Shown in pieces: positions 22,402 through 30,036 of a DNA stretch of 31,335 nucleotides (positions are counted from its first letter, which is position 1; the number at the start of each line of letters is the position of its first letter). The position numbers were made by a program, and so were the translations under genes. The stretch is from CAZKUN01 sp964555935. GTDB lineage: Bacteria > Armatimonadota > Zipacnadia > Zipacnadales > VGFC01. Location: positions 1 through 31,335 of the forward strand of contig CAZKUN010000092.1 of NCBI GenBank assembly GCA_964555935.1, read 5' to 3'. The notes under the pieces were generated by a model, which was not told where the DNA came from, did no database searches, and saw only the letters and a list, made by a program, of their open reading frames with translations.

Positions 22402-24255
22402 GTGGACACGTATTTACATAAATGCAATGGAGCGTGTCCCATGGTGCTGGCCTGCCTCGCGATGATATCTGTCCCCACACGCGCCGACACGCGGCCTGAA
22501 TTGCCGCGTCCAACGTATGAGAACACGTTCTACATGTTTATGCGGTGCTACGGCATCCCCGGCAATCGACGCGACGGAGGCGAAGTAGACCTGGACGCGC
22601 AGATGGCATTCAGCCAGGATTTCCTGGACCGACTGGGCGGGCAACGGCTGTATTCGAGGCTCTCGCTCAGAGGGCCCGGGATGACCATCCAGACCAAGAG
22701 GGCACTGGGATTCTCAGACGAGACGGGCGACGCGGGCTTCCACCGGTTCTTCCCCAACTTCCCCGAATTGAAAGCGCTGACAGAGACAGACCGGCGCTAC
22801 CTCCAGTGGTTCGGCAACGGCGCGACTGAGACGGAGAGGCGGACGCACTTCGGCGGGCACTACGCCTGCGTGTCTCGGTACGCAACCGGAGCGTGGGATG
22901 AAGTTAAGGGGCGATTACGCCAGCAGGCCGAACGGTTCCTCAACCAGACGCCGGAGATAGACGCGACCAACTCGCCGCTCCAGGTAGTTGTTACCGGCCC
23001 GGGAGAGTCGAGTTTGCTCGAGACGGGGATGCGCGATGGGTTGCTCGCGGACTACTCGCCGTTCGCGGTCGCCGAATTCCGCGACTGGCTGACGAACCGG
23101 GGCATCTACGCGGAGGGCGCTGACCGGGCCGGCGAGGGACGGCCGGGCGGCGAGGTGTTTGCGGATGACCCGTCGCCGGCGGAAGCGGCGGGCGTGAACG
23201 CGTCGTTCAATGAGACGTACGGAACGGAGTTTGCCACTTGGGAGCTGCGTTACTACGACCTCGAGCGCTTCGCGGAACCCGTGCCCCTGGATGCTCCCGG
23301 CCAGCCGGGCGCAGGAGAGCGAGGGTACATTGAGGACGGGTTTGACGCGCCGCGAGAGACACGAGAGGGCGATCCGCTGTGGGACGCGTGGAACAACGAG
23401 GACCCCGAAAGCCCCGGTTTCCGGCAGATTCTGGTACGCAACTACGTCGCCGACGTCCATGAGGTCTTCGCAGAGGCAGGCGTGCCAAGAGCGCGGATCT
23501 TCGCCTCGGTGATCGCGCACAACGATGAGGACTGGCACGTCAGACGCAAGCTCGCGGACGCGGACCCGGCGTGGGTCGCGAAGAACCCCTTCGGCTCGCC
23601 AGGCTTCACGATGTACGGGGCGGTCTGCCGGACGGAAGAGGTCTACCAAGAGATCGTATCGGTGTCAGACGGCGATCCGCCAAACTGGATGCTGGGCGAG
23701 TGGCACGCGTACTCGCTGCCGCCTCAGATGTACACGGCAACGGTTGGGGAGCACCGCGCCGCGCTGGATCTCATGTGGAAATACCGGCCGCACGTAATGG
23801 AGATCGAGGGCTGGACCGGGCTTAAGTTCGGCGGCAACTGGGGGTACGAAACGCGCAGCACCAACTTCGAGTACGCGCTGCGGCAATGGTTTGGCGAGAT
23901 GCCGGATCAGCCGTACGGGGATCGGGAGACGATCGACTACGCTCCCCCACCAGTGCGAGGCGTCACGACCGAAGAGGCGCGGGGCGATCGGCTGCGGATA
24001 TCATGGAGCGCGGAGATCTGGGAGGGGCTGGACTACGTCTGGCGCGATTGGCGCGAGTTCGAGCGGTTTGCCGTCTACGGCAGTGACTCGGTGGAATTCA
24101 GTCCGCAACAGGCCAGTCTCTTGACCCAGACCGTGGCCACCGAGGTGGATGTCGCGGGCGTACTGGCGAAGTTTGAGCAGTACCATGTCATCGCGCTCAA
24201 GAACGGCGAGGAAGCAGCACCAGGGCAACCGATTCCCGGAGGGCGCGGCAGATGA
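22402..24255 (+). CDS. Large protein of unknown function, possibly glycosidase-like
   Basis: 617 aa from GTG 22402 (AGGTGAAAG upstream); ATG 22441 is an alternative. Either start gives a short hydrophobic stretch (PMVLACLAMISVPTRAD) that may be a weak signal peptide. I do not recognise the family. Features fit a TIM-barrel glycosidase only loosely. VVVTGPGESSL places Glu202 at the end of a hydrophobic strand, AEFRDWLTNRGIYAEG resembles the region after strand 4 of clan A enzymes, and WMLGEWHAY places Glu433 similarly at a later strand. ARIFASVIAHNDEDW and RPHVMEIEGWTG are other strand-like stretches. Aromatic content is high. It follows the sugar isomerase and precedes a long gene-free stretch. 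The glycosidase idea is an inference and could be wrong. Confidence 0.72.
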   Translation: MDTYLHKCNGACPMVLACLAMISVPTRADTRPELPRPTYENTFYMFMRCYGIPGNRRDGGEVDLDAQMAFSQDFLDRLGGQRLYSRLSLRGPGMTIQTKRALGFSDETGDAGFHRFFPNFPELKALTETDRRYLQWFGNGATETERRTHFGGHYACVSRYATGAWDEVKGRLRQQAERFLNQTPEIDATNSPLQVVVTGPGESSLLETGMRDGLLADYSPFAVAEFRDWLTNRGIYAEGADRAGEGRPGGEVFADDPSPAEAAGVNASFNETYGTEFATWELRYYDLERFAEPVPLDAPGQPGAGERGYIEDGFDAPRETREGDPLWDAWNNEDPESPGFRQILVRNYVADVHEVFAEAGVPRARIFASVIAHNDEDWHVRRKLADADPAWVAKNPFGSPGFTMYGAVCRTEEVYQEIVSVSDGDPPNWMLGEWHAYSLPPQMYTATVGEHRAALDLMWKYRPHVMEIEGWTGLKFGGNWGYETRSTNFEYALRQWFGEMPDQPYGDRETIDYAPPPVRGVTTEEARGDRLRISWSAEIWEGLDYVWRDWREFERFAVYGSDSVEFSPQQASLLTQTVATEVDVAGVLAKFEQYHVIALKNGEEAAPGQPIPGGRGR

Positions 24256-24417
24256 TGAGGAATCGGCCGACGGTACAAGCCTGTGTAGGTTTCCACGCTA
24301 ATTCCCACCAAAGGCGCCAGAGCCGAGTCCGAGCGACCGAGCCGGACGTCCTGGCTTGGACCAGCGATGGCGTTCTCAGTCCCAGGACTTTCTCGGCATA
24401 AAAAGTCACGAACGCTC

Positions 24418-24446
24418 TTGACAGCTTGGTCTAGCTATGGTATTGA
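24418..24446 (+). promoter_or_regulatory. Promoter-like site upstream of an orphan terminator
   Basis: The -35 is a perfect TTGACA (24418-24423), with a 17-bp spacer and a weak -10, TATTGA (24441-24446). The local sequence is unusually AT-rich. Transcription would run into the terminator at 24623 with no gene in between. Confidence 0.4.
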
Positions 24447-24622
24447 TACCTATACAGCACTAGACACTCTCTTCATTACAGCAACAGTTGCACCAGGCGC
24501 CAGCCATTTTTCCGACCTGCAACCATAGTCGACCCCCCGACGAGCGCCCAGGTTGCAGTTCGGTCAGGCTCCGCCTTGCAACATGAGGCTTCCATTACAG
24601 TTCTGCTGGGATGGAGTCAAAT

Positions 24623-24664
24623 GACCGGGCCCACCGTTGCCCCACGGTGGGCCCGGTCTCTTTT
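24623..24664 (+). terminator. Strong Rho-independent terminator
   Basis: A perfect 15-bp stem, GACCGGGCCCACCGT and ACGGTGGGCCCGGTC, with a TGCCCC loop, followed by TCTTTT. It lies 367 nt after the previous gene's stop, so it may end either that transcript's long tail or a separate small RNA. Confidence 0.8.
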
Positions 24665-24670
24665 CCGTCA

Positions 24671-24683
24671 CCCCCCCCCCCCC
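24671..24683. repeat. C13 homopolymer
   Basis: Thirteen consecutive C residues directly after the terminator and 167 nt before the next start codon. Such runs are prone to slippage, in the cell and in sequencing. Confidence 0.9.
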
Positions 24684-24849
24684 GCGGTCGCTTATTGGTA
24701 TTCCCAACCGACGACGCCCGGCGTGTTAGGACCCCATGGTATGGCCAAGGATTGCCCATGGGTCAGGAAGCTAGACCCGCGCGAGGAGATTCGGAGGGTC
24801 TGTGCGAAATGGAGAGGGTCCGACAGCGCTTGGGGGCGGAGGCTGCGAG

Positions 24850-25938
24850 ATGCCGACGATCGTGGCAGTGGCTGCGGTGGCAGTGTTCATCAACGGATAT
24901 CAGCTCATGCTGCCTACCGCCGCGATTCAGCGCGATGGCACCGTCCTGGTGCCTGTTAAGGGCGTCTTCGACCGGCTCGGCGCCACGATCGACTGGAACG
25001 CCGAGACGCGGCGCGTCGAGGTGAAGGGCCCAGACATCGAGTTCGTGCTTACGATTGGCTCGACCGAGGCCGTGGTGAACGGCACGCCCGTGCTGCTCGC
25101 GACCGCCCCCGAACTCATCGACGGGAACACGCTTATCCCGCTCAGGCTGGTGGCAACGGCCCTTGGCGCGGATATCGCGTGGGACCAGGAGCGTCGCAGA
25201 GTCTATCTCGAAGTGGGCCCGAGAGGACCGGCGCTCGAGGCCACCGTGACGAGCATCGTAAACCAGCCTGGAGAGTGGGTCGGCAAGCGAGTGAGGGTCA
25301 CGGGCGAGTACCGGGGCTGGGAGCCGAGCCCCTTCGGGCAAGCGACGCGAAACGGGCAACCCGTTTCGCGCAATGACTGGGTCTTGCGAGACGCGACGGG
25401 CGAGATCTACTGTCGCGGCGATATCGCGGTCGAGGCGCCGTTCGACCTGGCGCCCTACAGCAACAAAGGTCGGCGCATTGTCGTTGAGGGCCTTGGGAAA
25501 CTCTCGAGGCAGGGATTCGCCTTTGTGGAACCACGATCGATAGCGGTAGTGCCGCAGCCCGACGGACTGACATGCACCGTCGAAACGGGCCGGAGGTCGT
25601 ATGTGGATGGCGAGGCGATCCGCATGCGCCTCACCATTGAGAACCCGTTCACGGAGCCCGTGACGCTGCAGTGCGAACCGGGCACGATGCACGACATCGT
25701 GCTGCGAAACCGAGAGGGCCTGGAAGTGTGGCGGCTGTCGGAGGCAAGCCCTCCAGCGCAAGCGCCCGGGACCGTGGAGCTAGCCGCGGGCGAGGCGTTT
25801 GAGATCGAGGAAGTTTGGCAGCCTGGAGCGGCCCACACTCCCCCACTCCCTCCCGGCCGGTACGCTGTCGAGGCGGAGTTCGGCGGGGTGCTTGAGGCGT
25901 ACCCACATGCAATTGCTATATGGTCGCAGGATGACTGA
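24850..25938 (+). CDS. Copper-amine-oxidase-type stalk domain, OB-like domain and BsuPI domain protein
   Basis: 362 aa, ATG 24850 with GGAGG 7 nt upstream. Residues about 10-122 match the copper amine oxidase N-terminal-like stalk domain: VFINGYQLMLP, GTVLVPVKGVFDRLGATIDWN, VVNGTPVLL, NTLIPLRLVATALGADIAWD. Residues about 128-235 look like an OB-fold beta barrel (VRVTGEYRGWEP, DWVLRDATGEIYCRG, RIVVEGLGKL). Residues about 240-355 resemble a BsuPI-type intracellular proteinase inhibitor domain (RMRLTIENPFTEPVTLQCE, MHDIVLRNREGLEVWRLSE, ELAAGEAFEIEEVW). The stalk domain is normally exported, but neither this start nor an upstream GTG (24802) gives a clear signal peptide. It is followed 41 nt later by a membrane-anchored protein and is probably co-transcribed with it. 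Role unknown; perhaps envelope-associated. Confidence 0.82.
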   Translation: MPTIVAVAAVAVFINGYQLMLPTAAIQRDGTVLVPVKGVFDRLGATIDWNAETRRVEVKGPDIEFVLTIGSTEAVVNGTPVLLATAPELIDGNTLIPLRLVATALGADIAWDQERRRVYLEVGPRGPALEATVTSIVNQPGEWVGKRVRVTGEYRGWEPSPFGQATRNGQPVSRNDWVLRDATGEIYCRGDIAVEAPFDLAPYSNKGRRIVVEGLGKLSRQGFAFVEPRSIAVVPQPDGLTCTVETGRRSYVDGEAIRMRLTIENPFTEPVTLQCEPGTMHDIVLRNREGLEVWRLSEASPPAQAPGTVELAAGEAFEIEEVWQPGAAHTPPLPPGRYAVEAEFGGVLEAYPHAIAIWSQDD

Positions 25939-25979
25939 CGGGGCGAGTCGACCACGGCGTCCATCCGACGAGAGGCAAT

Positions 25980-26963
25980 GTGACACGCGAGCACGCGACT
26001 GAGGAGCAGGCGCAAGATGGGGCCACGCCGGGCGGGAAGAAGCCGCCAGGCCGCGGCCTGCTGATCGGGTGCCTGATCCTGTTTCCACTGGGAGCCGTGT
26101 TTGGGGTGTTGCTTGCGTTGGTGCTAGTGCCCGAGCCCGAACCCGTACTGGTGGCGCCCCCCCAACCCCAGCCGGCTCCCGAAACGGAGCCCTCCCCGGC
26201 GGCGGAGCGGCCCGGCAAACGGGAGTTCCTGTTCTCTGCGTCTGCAACATGGCCCGAGGAGACGCCTGATGGGCTGGACGCGGGGCTAACGCAAGTCCAT
26301 TGCTTCTTCAACGCCCCCGATGCGCAACCGACGGACGACGTGTCGTTCGCGTGGCTGGCCGGGACAGGTAAGCGGGAGGACGCGACCGCAACGATCGTGC
26401 TCGAGGAGGGCGCCGAGCACCTGAGAGGCCAAGCGACGTTGTCGCCGCCCGGCGGGGCGAAGGCGTTCGAGCCCGACATATACGAGGTCTCGCTGATGGC
26501 CGACGGGATGAAGATCACGGCGGCGAGTTTCGCGGTGATTGATGGGGCCACGCAACTGCTCAACGTGCCGAAGGGGATGGAGCGGTACCAGCCGGAGGTC
26601 AAGAACCTCGTCGTCACATCCGACCCGCCCCCAGCGAAGCCGAAGGCGCAGCATCTCGTGCTGCCGGAGATGCCGAAGCGACTGACGGTGACCTTCGATT
26701 ACGCGCACGCCGTGCCCGGCACGGTGATGGTCGTCTGCTGGACGTACGAGGACGGGATCGTGGCCCAGGCGACGACCGAGATCAACATTCAGGCCGAGAC
26801 GGGGAAGGGCGAGGCATGGTTTGGCGCCCAGGCACCCAACACGCTGCCGATCGGCATGTACTCAGTTTTCGTGGCGACCGACCAGGACGCGCCGCCACTG
26901 GCACGGAAGCGTGTCTGGGTTGGTCGCGAACCACGTCCGAAGGAGATCGCGCCGGAGCAGTGA
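25980..26963 (+). CDS. Membrane-anchored protein with two beta-rich domains, unknown function
   Basis: 327 aa from GTG 25980, with GAGAGG upstream. A polar N-terminus rich in Lys/Gly (GGKKPPGRG) precedes one membrane helix (about 26-50, LLIGCLILFPLGAVFGVLLALVLV). A Pro/Glu linker (about 51-75) leads to an outside region. It holds two similar predicted beta domains, about 80-185 (LTQVHCFFNAPDAQPTDDV to KITAASFAVIDG) and about 225-315 (RLTVTFDYAHAVPGTVMVV to GMYSVFVATDQ). In both, a strand pair carries a F..N/D.......V....W pattern and ends in a Y.V.L/V...D strand, suggesting an internal duplication of an immunoglobulin-like fold. No named family is recognised. It follows the stalk-BsuPI gene and ends 4 nt from the convergent HD remnant. 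Confidence 0.75.
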   Translation: MTREHATEEQAQDGATPGGKKPPGRGLLIGCLILFPLGAVFGVLLALVLVPEPEPVLVAPPQPQPAPETEPSPAAERPGKREFLFSASATWPEETPDGLDAGLTQVHCFFNAPDAQPTDDVSFAWLAGTGKREDATATIVLEEGAEHLRGQATLSPPGGAKAFEPDIYEVSLMADGMKITAASFAVIDGATQLLNVPKGMERYQPEVKNLVVTSDPPPAKPKAQHLVLPEMPKRLTVTFDYAHAVPGTVMVVCWTYEDGIVAQATTEINIQAETGKGEAWFGAQAPNTLPIGMYSVFVATDQDAPPLARKRVWVGREPRPKEIAPEQ

Positions 26964-26967
26964 GAGG

Positions 26968-27387
26968 TCAGCGGGGGAGGTCGAGGGGTCCGGCCAGGTT
27001 CTCGTCGCGCTCCTGGAGCGCGCGCTCGACGCCCCCGAGGATATTCAGCGTGCCTTGGTTGCGCTCGGCCGCCATATCGCGGCTGACCGGGAGGCGGAGC
27101 GTGTCGTAATCGGCCGCGCGTTTGCGGACGACCGCGTGCAGGATGTCGTCGATTGAGCCGGACTTACTCATCACCCCTCGCAGCACCCCGATCCACCCGA
27201 AGCGCTCCATGGTGTCGGCGTCGTAGACGATCTGCTCCTCGATGGTCTCGGGCGGGATATTGGATGTGGGCGCGTGTCGCGCCACGACGCGGGCGACGCG
27301 GGCCATAACATCCTCGTCGTCGATGACGGCGCGCAGGTACTCGGTGGCTATGGCCGCGCCCCCAAGGCCGTGGAGGGTGCCCGTGTC
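26968..27387 (-). pseudogene. N-terminally truncated HD-domain phosphohydrolase remnant
   Basis: From about 27387 to 26968 the frame encodes DTGTLHGLGGAAIATEYLR, then VARVVARHAPTSNIPPETIE, EEQIVYDADTMERFGWIG and a basic C-terminal helix region. This resembles the second half of small HD-superfamily proteins (HG..GA.ia, RHh, YDAD). The first half, with the H and HD metal ligands, is missing: upstream the frame enters the glycosyltransferase coding region and has no ATG, GTG or TTG. The only start is ATG 27306, which would give 112 aa without any metal site beyond the YDAD Asp. High GC at third positions persists, so decay is recent or the fragment is still expressed. The HD assignment is a family-pattern judgement. 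Confidence 0.55.
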
Positions 27388-28579
27388 AGCGCCGAGGCGA
27401 AGCCAGCAGTTCCTCGTAGAGCGACTGGACGCGAGCGGCAGTGCGATCGACGTTGAACTGGTCCATCGCCCGCGCCCGGCCGGCAGCGCCCATCGCGCGA
27501 CGGAGATCAGCGTCGCGACAGAGGGTCACGATGACCGCCGCGAGATCGGTGGGGTCGTGAGGCGCTACCAATAGCCCCGTCTCGCCGTTGAGGACGATCT
27601 CGGGAACGCCACCCGTCCGCGTGCCGATCGTAGGCAACTCACACGCCATGGCTTCCACGAAGACTCGCCCGAAGGGCTCGTCAATGGAGGGCAGAACGAA
27701 AACGTCGCAGGCGGCGAGGATCTCGGGGACATCGTCGCGGAATCCGAGCCAATCAACGACGCCGACGATCCCGAGAGCCTCGGCGAGTTGCTTGAGTTCA
27801 ACCTCGTAGGCATCTTCCCAGAACGCGCAATCACCAACGACGACCAAGCGGGCGTTGGGCGCTTCCTTCACCACGTCGGCGAAGGCGCGCAGCAAATCGC
27901 GGTGGCCCTTCCACGGCGTGAGCCGGCCAACGACACACGCGGCCACATGGTCATCGGTAAGGCCGAGATCGCGGCGCACCGCACCCCGGGAATCGCGCGG
28001 ATGAAACGATGAGAGATCGGTGCCGTTGTGGATGACGGAAACGTCAATATCCGCGCCGCGGAGCGAGTCCCGGACGGCCTCTGAGATGGCGATGATCTTG
28101 GGGCGGAAGCGACGCGCCGCCTTGAGCAACCAGTTCAGCGCGTTGCCCTCGTCGAGGATATCGCGGAGGTGCCAGATCAGCCGACGCCGGGCGGACCAGG
28201 CCGCCGCGCCGCCGAGCATGTGGGTCTTGAGCGTGTTCGTGTGGACGATGTCGGGCCGCCACTGGCGGAAGTGGCGATAGAGCGCGCCGACGGGCTTCGT
28301 CGCGCTGAGGGCATCGCGCGTGCCCTGCAACAACCCCGCTCCGATCTCCTCGCGCGTCCGGTCGAGAATTCCGCCGGGGGTGAATGGGCGCTCAATGGTG
28401 ACGTCAGTGAGGTCGGCTCCCTGCAACCACTGAGCGTCGTGAGAGCAGAAGATCCGAGGCTCGTAGCGCGCGCGGTCGAGGCGCACGATGATGTCGAGCA
28501 TGCTCTTCTCGGCGCCGCCGGTGTCAGATGCATGGTCGACGTAGGCGATGCGAGACGGTTGTGAGGTTGGCCCGGGCAT
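27386..28579 (-). CDS. GT4-type glycosyltransferase
   Basis: 397 aa, cytoplasmic or membrane-associated GT-B enzyme. The N-terminal acceptor domain has YVDHASDTGGAEKSMLDI and DIVHTNTLKTHMLG. The C-terminal nucleotide-sugar domain has VIHNGTDLSSFHP, VVGRLTPWKGHRDLLRAF, WLGFRDDVPEILAACDVFVLPS and the EPFGRVFVEAMA E-x7-E motif, followed by GTRTGGVPEIV. These retaining transferases build surface polysaccharide or glycolipids. The final helix VQSLYEELLASPRR is normal, so the gene is complete although its stop abuts the HD remnant. It lies 23 nt after the rhomboid gene on the same strand and is probably co-transcribed with it. Donor and acceptor cannot be inferred. Confidence 0.93.
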   Translation of the reverse strand: MPGPTSQPSRIAYVDHASDTGGAEKSMLDIIVRLDRARYEPRIFCSHDAQWLQGADLTDVTIERPFTPGGILDRTREEIGAGLLQGTRDALSATKPVGALYRHFRQWRPDIVHTNTLKTHMLGGAAAWSARRRLIWHLRDILDEGNALNWLLKAARRFRPKIIAISEAVRDSLRGADIDVSVIHNGTDLSSFHPRDSRGAVRRDLGLTDDHVAACVVGRLTPWKGHRDLLRAFADVVKEAPNARLVVVGDCAFWEDAYEVELKQLAEALGIVGVVDWLGFRDDVPEILAACDVFVLPSIDEPFGRVFVEAMACELPTIGTRTGGVPEIVLNGETGLLVAPHDPTDLAAVIVTLCRDADLRRAMGAAGRARAMDQFNVDRTAARVQSLYEELLASPRR

Positions 28580-28602
28580 CGGTGTCCTCGACAGGATGAG
28601 GG

Positions 28603-29847
28603 CTAGCTGCCGGCGCCGCGGCGAAGCGCGGCGAGGTGTTTCTCGGCTTCCTGAACGTTCTCAGTGATCTTACCGTGCTTTGAGACCATACCATACCACT
28701 GAAGTGCTTGGGCCGGTTGGTTCAGTTCCTCGACGAGCAAGCGCGCGCACTCCAGCGACGCGCGCTCAGACTGCGGCAGGCCCGGCTGGCCCTGCGCGAG
28801 GGACGCGTACACCTGGTAGGCATCGAGCGGGCTTTGGCGCTCGGCGTGGAACTCGGCGACAGTCAGCAGCGCATCGGCGCTCAGGTGCTGCGCAATCCAC
28901 GGGTAGGTGCGGACCTTGTCATGGATTCGCGCCGCCTCAGCGGGATCGTTGCGCGAGGCGTAGAGGCGGATCGCTTTCCCATAGTGGGGCAGAGCGCGAG
29001 CCTGGCGGTGCGTGTGCTCCAGCGCGATGGCCAGCTTGAAGTGCATGTCGGCGTCGTCATCATGCTCCCGGATGAGCTGCGTGAAGCAATCGGCCGCGCG
29101 GGACAGCTCGCCGTTGCGGAAGAAATCGTAGGCGTCTTTCGTCGTGTAGACCTCTTTGCCATGGCGATGCAACCCAGCCGCGACTGCGACGAGGGCCCCG
29201 AACGCCATGCCTCCGAGGTGAGCCCAGTGAGCGACGCCGCCTCCCCCCTCGTCGCCGGGAATGCCGACCTCCCAGATGGCCTGAATGAGTTCCCAACCGC
29301 CCCACAGGCCCAGAACGATGAAAGACGAGACGCGGATGACGCCCGCTCGATTCAGAAACAGGCCAAGGCCCGCGATCCAGAAGATCTTGACGCGCGTCCG
29401 GTAGAAGCGGACGGCGAAGACCCCGAGCAAGGCGGCGATTGCCCCCGACGCGCCGATCATCGGGAGGTCGCCCTCGTCTGGCAGGATCAGGGCAACGGCC
29501 ATGACCTGGAGCATCGCCGCCGCGACACCGCCAAGCAGGTAGACCAGCGCGAACCAGATCCGCCCGATGGCGTCCTCGACGTGGCGGCCGAAGAGAATCA
29601 GGAAGAGCATGTTGCCGCCGATGTGGAACGGCAGCGGCGCGTCGTGGATGAACTGGTGCGAGATGAACGAGTGCCAGCGCAGATCGGCAGGCACGACTCC
29701 GGCCCAGAAGACCAGGCGCTCGAAGGCCTCCCAGCCGATGGCCACGCAGACGAAATACGCCAGGATGTTCGCGGCGGCCAGGCCGTAGGTGACGTAAGGA
29801 ACGCCACCCATCTTGCGGTCGACGCCGTACGGGATTGGGACAAGCAT
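28603..29847 (-). CDS. Rhomboid-family intramembrane serine protease with TPR-like tail
   Basis: 414 aa from ATG 29847 (MLVPIPYGVDRKMGG); the frame is open further upstream but without family sequence and the Shine-Dalgarno is weak. About six membrane helices span residues 18-225. The rhomboid motifs are HDAPLPFHIGGNMLF (Asn79 oxyanion site), IGASGAIAALLG (catalytic Ser134) and AHWAHLGGMAFG (catalytic His210). An extra loop of basic residues separates later helices. Residues about 230-414 form a cytoplasmic helical-repeat tail resembling TPRs (ELSRAADCFTQLIREHDDD, FKLAIALEHTHRQARALPHY, ALQWYGMVSKHGK), likely for substrate or partner binding. It should cleave membrane-anchored proteins. It is the first gene of a unit with the glycosyltransferase. 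The catalytic dyad is intact. Confidence 0.92.
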   Translation of the reverse strand: MLVPIPYGVDRKMGGVPYVTYGLAAANILAYFVCVAIGWEAFERLVFWAGVVPADLRWHSFISHQFIHDAPLPFHIGGNMLFLILFGRHVEDAIGRIWFALVYLLGGVAAAMLQVMAVALILPDEGDLPMIGASGAIAALLGVFAVRFYRTRVKIFWIAGLGLFLNRAGVIRVSSFIVLGLWGGWELIQAIWEVGIPGDEGGGGVAHWAHLGGMAFGALVAVAAGLHRHGKEVYTTKDAYDFFRNGELSRAADCFTQLIREHDDDADMHFKLAIALEHTHRQARALPHYGKAIRLYASRNDPAEAARIHDKVRTYPWIAQHLSADALLTVAEFHAERQSPLDAYQVYASLAQGQPGLPQSERASLECARLLVEELNQPAQALQWYGMVSKHGKITENVQEAEKHLAALRRGAGS

Positions 29848-30036
29848 ACCAACTGCTGATTCACCGCGAGAGCGGTGCGGGCCTTTCGCGACGCGCGAGG
29901 GCAGTGGAGCGAGGGTTCGTCGGGTAGCGAACGAGGTGAGAGTTGGCGGTTTAGGGAACAGGACTTGGCTGGAAACATCAACGATCGCCCCGGCCAATGT
30001 GCCCGGCGTCTTGTCAGACTTCCGGAGGATGGACAG
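29848..30036. other. Divergent promoter region between rhomboid and D-lyxose isomerase genes
   Basis: 189 nt. It contains a small hairpin CACCGC-GAGA-GCGGTG (29862-29877) near the rhomboid start, with a GNRA loop. I see no convincing promoter hexamers. The frames on both strands stay open but do not look like coding sequence. Confidence 0.4.

Larger units (their letters stand above)
24256..24849. other. 594-nt intergenic region with a possible small RNA unit
   Basis: No convincing protein gene. It is more AT-rich in part than its surroundings. It contains a promoter-like TTGACA site (24418), complementary segments CTGCAACC (about 24518) and GGTTGCAG (about 24551), a strong intrinsic terminator (24623-24664) and a run of 13 C (24671-24683). 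The last 165 nt lead to the next gene's Shine-Dalgarno sequence. Confidence 0.6.

Noticed and set aside
28708..29859. Open frame of 383 codons opposite the rhomboid gene
   Set aside because: Antisense shadow, charged throughout, whereas the minus frame has membrane helices and a catalytic dyad.
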